Assembly: GCF_030063475.1 (NCBI RefSeq)
Contig: NZ_JASIRT010000001.1
Location: 310,001-374,000, forward strand
Direction: 5' to 3'
Length of the DNA: 64,000 nucleotides
Source of the DNA: Roseomonas sp. E05
Lineage (GTDB): Bacteria; Pseudomonadota; Alphaproteobacteria; Acetobacterales; Acetobacteraceae
The first letter of the stretch is position 1. Every line of letters starts with the position of its first letter. Under the pieces are notes generated by a model that did no database searches, was not told the origin of the DNA, and saw nothing but the letters and a program-made list of their open reading frames with translations. Shown here in pieces: positions 61,413 through 64,000 of this stretch. Position numbers and translations under genes: made by a program.

Positions 61413-63038
61413 ATGGCGCTGCGCGACATCTGGGCCAAGCTGACCGGCCGCGAGAAGGAGAAGCCCGCCGAGGAGGCCGCGCCGCCGGCCAGCCCGGTGG
61501 CCGGGCCGGACGAGCCCCGGGAGGAAGCCCCGCCGCAGGCGGCGCAGCCGGCGGCCACCGCCCCCGCCCCGCCCGAGACCCGCAGTCCCGACGAGCCCCC
61601 GGCAGCGGCACTGCCGCCGCCGCTGACGCCCGTGGCCCCGCCGGAGCTGCGCTCGCCCTCGCCGCAGGACAGCCTGCCGCCCGGCGACCTGCCCCGGGTG
61701 CCCACCGAGGTACCGCCCCCCGCGCCGCCCGCCGTCCCCGTGCCGCCGCCGGAAGTGCCGCCCGCATCGCCCGCCGAGGCGCCGCCGCGCGAGGGCCTGC
61801 CCGAGCAGCCGGCACCACCGCCGGTGCCGGGCCAGGCGCCCCCTGCTCCGCCGGGCTGGCAGCCCGCCCCGGGCGAGCAGCCGGTCCCTGCCGCGCCGTC
61901 CGCCCCGGCCGCGCCACCACCGGAAGTGCCGCCCCTCGCCCCGCCGCCCGGCATGCCCGCGCCACCGCCCGAGGTTCCGGCCCCGCCGCCGGCCGAGCCC
62001 TCGCCCGAGCCGCCCGCTGAGCCGGAGCGGAGCGGGGCGCTGCCGCCCGCCGTCACCGCCTTCCTGCCTTCCGAGCCGGAGGCCGCGCCCGCTCCCCCGG
62101 CCGAGGAGGCCGCCGGGCGGACCGGCTGGTTCGGCCGGCTGCGGGCGGGCCTCTCGCGCTCCACCGCGCGCCTGACGGACGGCATCACCGGCCTGTTCAA
62201 CAAGCGCAAGCTGGACGACGCGGCCCTGGAGGAGCTGGAGGAGGCGCTGATCACCGCCGATCTCGGCGTGGCCGTGGCGGACCGCGTCGTCACCGCCTTC
62301 CGCCGCAGCCGCTTCGGCAAGGAGGTGACGGACCAGGAGGTGAAGGAGGCGCTGGCCGCCGAGATCGCCGAGATCCTGCAGCCGGTGGCCCAGCCGCTGG
62401 TGCTGGACGGGACGAAACGCCCGCATGTGGTGCTGGTGGTCGGCGTCAACGGCACCGGCAAGACCACCACCATCGCCAAGCTCGGCCAGCAATGGCGCGA
62501 GGAGGGCCGCAGCGTCGGCTTCGTCGCCGGCGATACCTTCCGTGCCGCCGCCGTCGAGCAGCTGCAGATCTGGGGCGAGCGCACGGGCTGCGAGGTCTTC
62601 GCCCCCGCCAAGGAGGGGGCGGACGCCGCCGCGCTGGCCTTCGACGCGCTGAAGGAGGCCCAGGCCCGGGGCACCGAGGTGCTGCTGGTGGACACCGCCG
62701 GGCGCCTGCACAACAAGTCGGCCCTGATGGAGGAGCTGCGCAAGATCATCCGCGTGATGCAGCGCGTCGATCCCACCGCGCCGCATTCCGTGCTGCTGGT
62801 GCTGGACGCCACCACCGGCCAGAACGCCACCCAGCAGTGCAAGGTCTTCGGCGAGATGGTGAACGTCACCGGCCTCGTCGTCACCAAGCTGGACGGCTCC
62901 GCCAAGGGCGGCATCGTGGTTGCGCTGGCGCAGGAGTTCGGCCTGCCCGTCCATGCGGTGGGCGTCGGCGAGAAGGCGGCCGACCTGCGGCCCTTCGCGG
63001 CGCGGGACTTCGCCCGCTCCCTGCTCGGCCTGAGCTGA
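61413..63038 (+). CDS. ftsY: Signal recognition particle receptor FtsY with long Pro-rich N-terminus
   Basis: 541-residue SRP-receptor GTPase that docks ribosome-SRP complexes at the inner membrane. Residues about 18-232 form an Ala/Pro/Glu-rich low-complexity arm with repeated PPPEVPP units; the NG core follows. G motifs: GVNGTGK (344-350), DTAGR (427-431), TKLDG (491-495). The N-terminus MALRDIWAKLTGREKEK is a basic amphipathic helix suited to membrane contact. The arm is unusually long and proline-heavy for an FtsY acidic domain. The start codon lies 4 bp after mtaB. Confidence 0.97.
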   Translation: MALRDIWAKLTGREKEKPAEEAAPPASPVAGPDEPREEAPPQAAQPAATAPAPPETRSPDEPPAAALPPPLTPVAPPELRSPSPQDSLPPGDLPRVPTEVPPPAPPAVPVPPPEVPPASPAEAPPREGLPEQPAPPPVPGQAPPAPPGWQPAPGEQPVPAAPSAPAAPPPEVPPLAPPPGMPAPPPEVPAPPPAEPSPEPPAEPERSGALPPAVTAFLPSEPEAAPAPPAEEAAGRTGWFGRLRAGLSRSTARLTDGITGLFNKRKLDDAALEELEEALITADLGVAVADRVVTAFRRSRFGKEVTDQEVKEALAAEIAEILQPVAQPLVLDGTKRPHVVLVVGVNGTGKTTTIAKLGQQWREEGRSVGFVAGDTFRAAAVEQLQIWGERTGCEVFAPAKEGADAAALAFDALKEAQARGTEVLLVDTAGRLHNKSALMEELRKIIRVMQRVDPTAPHSVLLVLDATTGQNATQQCKVFGEMVNVTGLVVTKLDGSAKGGIVVALAQEFGLPVHAVGVGEKAADLRPFAARDFARSLLGLS

Positions 63039-63173
63039 GCGGCACACAGTCGTTAAGCTGTCGCTTGGAAACCCGGGCCGGCTTTCCTAGGTTTGGAAGC
63101 AGCAGGCGGCCCGCCGCGCCGCCCTTCCTCGAACCCAGGCGGAGCGAATCTCGCGTGTTTCCCGGAGCGCAGC

Positions 63174-64000
63174 ATGACACCCCCTGACGCCTCGCACCGA
63201 GGCGGTCGGCGCCCGGTGGGGCATGCCCCGGCCAGCCGGCTCTCGGAGCTGCGCGGACCACACGGCCTGTCGGTGCTGCCCTCGGTGGCGCCGCTGCCCC
63301 CGCCGGGGGCGGACGAGATCACCGTCGCCTCCTACAACGTGCACAAATGCGTCGGCACCGACCGCCGCTTCGATCCCGGCCGCATTGCCCAGGTGATCGC
63401 CGAGATCCAGCCGGACATCCTGGCCGTGCAGGAGGCGGATCGCCGCTTCGGCCGCCGCACCGGTCTGCTCGACACGGACGCGCTGCAGCAGGGCGGCCTC
63501 TCCCTGGTGCCGGTCTCGCGCCTGCCGGACGGGCATGGCTGGCACGGCAACGCCCTGCTGGTGCGGCGCGGCACGCCCCTGGAGGTGCAGCGCCTGGCCC
63601 TGCCCGGCGCCGAGCCGCGCGGCGCCGTCCTCGCCGAGCTGGAACTGCCCGCCGGCAAGCTGCGCATCGTCGCCGCGCATTTCGGCCTGCTGCGGCGCTG
63701 CCGGCTGCGCCAGGCCGCCACCATCCTGGAGGCGGTCGCGCGCGGCGCCAGCATGCCGACCCTGATGCTGGGCGACCTGAACGAATGGCGCCCCGGTCCC
63801 CGCTCCTCGCTGCGGCCGCTGGAGTCGCTGTTCGGCAGCGTGGCCTTCGGCCCGGCGAGCTTCCCCTCCCGCATGCCGGTCTTCGCGCTGGACCGCATCT
63901 TCGGCTGGCCCCGTGGCGTTGTGCGGGACGTGCAGGCCCACAACACCCCCCTGGCGCGCGTCGCCTCCGATCACCTCCCGCTGAAGGCACGGCTCTCGCT
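63174..64000 (+). CDS. Endonuclease/exonuclease/phosphatase (EEP) family protein, 3' end beyond the window
   Basis: Open from ATG 63174 to the window edge, about 275 residues. After a Pro/Arg-rich leader of about 50 residues the EEP core shows SYNVHKCVG, DILAVQEADRRFG (metal-binding Glu), AAHFGLLRRCRLRQA, LMLGDLNEWRPG (Asp-x-Asn) and near the edge ASDHLPLKA (Asp-His). GGAG lies about 7 bp before the ATG. Relatives are metal-dependent phosphodiesterases acting on nucleic acids, lipids or inositides; the substrate is unknown. No signal peptide is evident. Confidence 0.88.
   Translation, partial: MTPPDASHRGGRRPVGHAPASRLSELRGPHGLSVLPSVAPLPPPGADEITVASYNVHKCVGTDRRFDPGRIAQVIAEIQPDILAVQEADRRFGRRTGLLDTDALQQGGLSLVPVSRLPDGHGWHGNALLVRRGTPLEVQRLALPGAEPRGAVLAELELPAGKLRIVAAHFGLLRRCRLRQAATILEAVARGASMPTLMLGDLNEWRPGPRSSLRPLESLFGSVAFGPASFPSRMPVFALDRIFGWPRGVVRDVQAHNTPLARVASDHLPLKARLS

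Overview
The window is a 64 kb stretch of a very GC-rich bacterial chromosome. Its gene content points to an alphaproteobacterium, most likely of the Acetobacteraceae (Roseomonas-like): a Bug-type receptor beside a LysR gene, glyQ-glyS-ppdK in one run, dapF-mtaB-ftsY, rpmI-rplT-pheS-pheT, a DUF3035/BamF-type lipoprotein, and MutL with an endonuclease motif. This assignment is inferred from gene order and composition, not from a search. I see no rRNA, tRNA, CRISPR array, phage or insertion-sequence transposase.

Layout. 1-4.1 kb: truncated Bug receptor, LysR and MarR regulators (minus strand), then a two-domain VOC protein and an HMG-CoA-lyase-like enzyme (plus strand). 4.3-6.7 kb: der, a bestrophin-like channel and an overlooked 43-residue ORF. 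6.8-10.6 kb: a minus-strand surface-glycan operon (GT9, GT4, asparagine-synthase-like amidotransferase). 10.7-19.5 kb: ygfZ, a methyltransferase, ppdK-glyS-glyQ, a SnoaL-like protein and a HAD hydrolase. 19.6-29.3 kb: M29 aminopeptidase, DUF2252 protein, S49 peptidase, formaldehyde dehydrogenase, small accessory proteins, an MFS carrier, a TRIC-type channel and a tandem GNAT. 29.6-41.2 kb: an overlapping GNAT/M81/PLP-enzyme operon facing an M20 peptidase, a DUF1428-dehydrogenase pair, an exported argininosuccinate-lyase-like protein, a CPA2 antiporter, a second M20 peptidase and a LOG-family protein. 41.2-64 kb: mainly housekeeping genes (ribF, ileS, lspA, DUF3035 lipoprotein, an M16 pair, pgi, mutL, pheTS, rplT, rpmI, exonuclease, dapF, mtaB, ftsY, EEP-family hydrolase).

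How parts work together. An identical 18-bp box around the palindrome GTTGATATCAAC lies between the MarR and VOC genes and again, about 32 kb away, before the DUF1428-dehydrogenase pair; this suggests a small MarR regulon for reactive small molecules. The GNAT/M81/PLP operon and the divergent M20 peptidase look like a peptide or modified amino acid catabolic cluster. ileS, lspA, the lipoprotein and the M16 pair are packed with ATGA overlaps and mostly concern the envelope.

Three intergenic repeat families are visible: a roughly 125-140 bp inverted-repeat element (four copies, one interrupted by a 22-bp palindrome), a 57-bp element (two copies) and a 104-bp MITE-like element whose first bases complete the stop codon of a GNAT gene. 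The protein observations most worth a second look are the exported argininosuccinate-lyase homologue that seems to have lost its catalytic His and paired Glu, and the DUF2252 protein, whose kinase-like motifs occur in permuted order.
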